From the NCBI RefSeq assembly GCF_000314005.1, contig NZ_JH980292.1:2187725-2251724 (forward strand): DNA of 64,000 nt, given 5' to 3'. The notes under the pieces are model-generated. The model did not search any database. It had not been told where the DNA came from and was given only the letters and a program-made list of their open reading frames with translations. Numbering within the stretch: the stretch's first letter is position 1; each line of letters begins with the position of its first letter. The stretch comes from Spirulina subsalsa PCC 9445. Its GTDB lineage: Bacteria; Cyanobacteriota; Cyanobacteriia; Cyanobacteriales; Spirulinaceae. The translations under genes were made by a program, and so were the position numbers. Below, one piece after another: positions 63,624 to 64,000 of this stretch.

Positions 63624-64000
63624 TTTATTGTTACTCACCACCGATAAACTATCCACAATCAGGGAGGGAGTATAACAAAAACCTTGCCATTGGGCATCTC
63701 CTCCGAGTGCGATGACTTGTTTGAGTGCGGTGTAAACATTTCCGGCCACCATTGTATCTTTAACCCGTCCCACAATTTGCCCATCCCGTACCCGATAGCC
63801 TAATTCCACATTAATCGAAAAGTCCCCAGAAATATCGGCTCCTTCTCCTAACATTTGATCCACAATCAAACCGTCATCTAAATGACTGACCAATTCATTA
63901 AATGTGCTTTCTCCCGGTTCAATGATTAGGTTGATTAAGTCCGGGGTGGGGTAGCGGCCTAAACTGGGGCGGAATCCATTTCCGGTGCTGGGGATGCTCA
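63621..64000 (-). CDS. TldD/PmbA family protein (partial, 5' end off window)
   Basis: The open frame runs from the right edge to a TAG at 63621-63623. It reads NGFRPSLGRYPTPDLINLII then EPGESTFNELVSHLDDGLIV, the C-terminal domain of TldD/PmbA proteins, followed by GDFSINVELGYRVRDGQIVG and MVAGNVYTALKQVIALG. The metal-binding HExxxH region, if any, would be off the window, so TldD and PmbA types cannot be told apart. Members process microcin and help degrade peptides. The stop codon comes from MITE copy C, so the last residues may have been replaced. Confidence 0.85.
   Translation of the reverse strand, partial: SIPSTGNGFRPSLGRYPTPDLINLIIEPGESTFNELVSHLDDGLIVDQMLGEGADISGDFSINVELGYRVRDGQIVGRVKDTMVAGNVYTALKQVIALGGDAQWQGFCYTPSLIVDSLSVVSNNK

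Overview
The window is chromosomal DNA from a cyanobacterium. It encodes PsbU (photosystem II lumenal subunit), NblA (phycobilisome degradation), a CrtO-type carotene ketolase and the tetrapyrrole enzyme HemL. The HIP1 palindrome GCGATCGC recurs throughout, and the intergenic DNA carries heptanucleotide STRR arrays and many palindromic repeats of a kind common in filamentous cyanobacteria. The genus cannot be fixed by eye; an Oscillatoriales-like filamentous lineage is plausible. Both edges cut genes: a GuaB3-type IMP dehydrogenase on the left and a TldD/PmbA-family protein on the right.

Layout. 1-5 kb: GuaB3, a pyroglutamyl-peptidase, a NYN/LabA protein, a mercaptopyruvate-type sulfurtransferase, and a compact partner-switching cluster (HATPase anti-sigma-like kinase, receiver-PP2C phosphatase, STAS antagonist). 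5-12.7 kb: CrtO, a minus-strand run (PBP4-type DacB, extended SDR, zinc dehydrogenase), TsaB and HemL. 12.7-19 kb is repeat-rich accessory DNA: a UPF0175/DUF3368 toxin-antitoxin pair touching a MITE-like element, a 14-TPR secreted protein, a 211-bp direct duplication around a tiny gene, a methyltransferase and a Rossmann oxidoreductase. 19-32 kb: Uma2 nuclease-like protein, J-TPR-WD40 fusion, CPA2 antiporter with USP tail, a second PP2C phosphatase, an HPr-kinase-like protein, glutamine-dependent NadE and a cation-chloride-cotransporter-like permease. 32-43 kb: ATP-type PckA, NagB, an orphan DppB-type permease, a frameshifted Gly-rich zinc-ribbon membrane gene, a 7TM adenylate cyclase, an MCP-like protein and gamma-glutamyltransferase. 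43-64 kb: a coiled-coil/WD40 protein, 1-Cys peroxiredoxin, PsbU, IS200/IS605 remains, NadB, CHASE2 cyclase, MurT, MetF, MurJ, a frameshifted TnpB with its omegaRNA-type end, an RRM protein, NblA, a USP protein and a four-carbon sugar acid kinase.

Themes. Signalling is heavily represented: two SpoIIE-type phosphatases, a STAS/HATPase pair, two class III cyclases, a degenerate MCP and three USP- or WD40-bearing sensors. NAD synthesis (NadB, NadE) and envelope synthesis (DacB, MurT, MurJ, Ggt) also recur. Mobile DNA falls into two groups. One is a MITE-like family with 17-bp ends TAGGGYYTGCTGAATAA at five loci. The other is a set of decayed IS200/IS605 elements that includes stand-alone right ends resembling TnpB guide-RNA scaffolds. 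No CRISPR array, rRNA or convincing tRNA gene was found.
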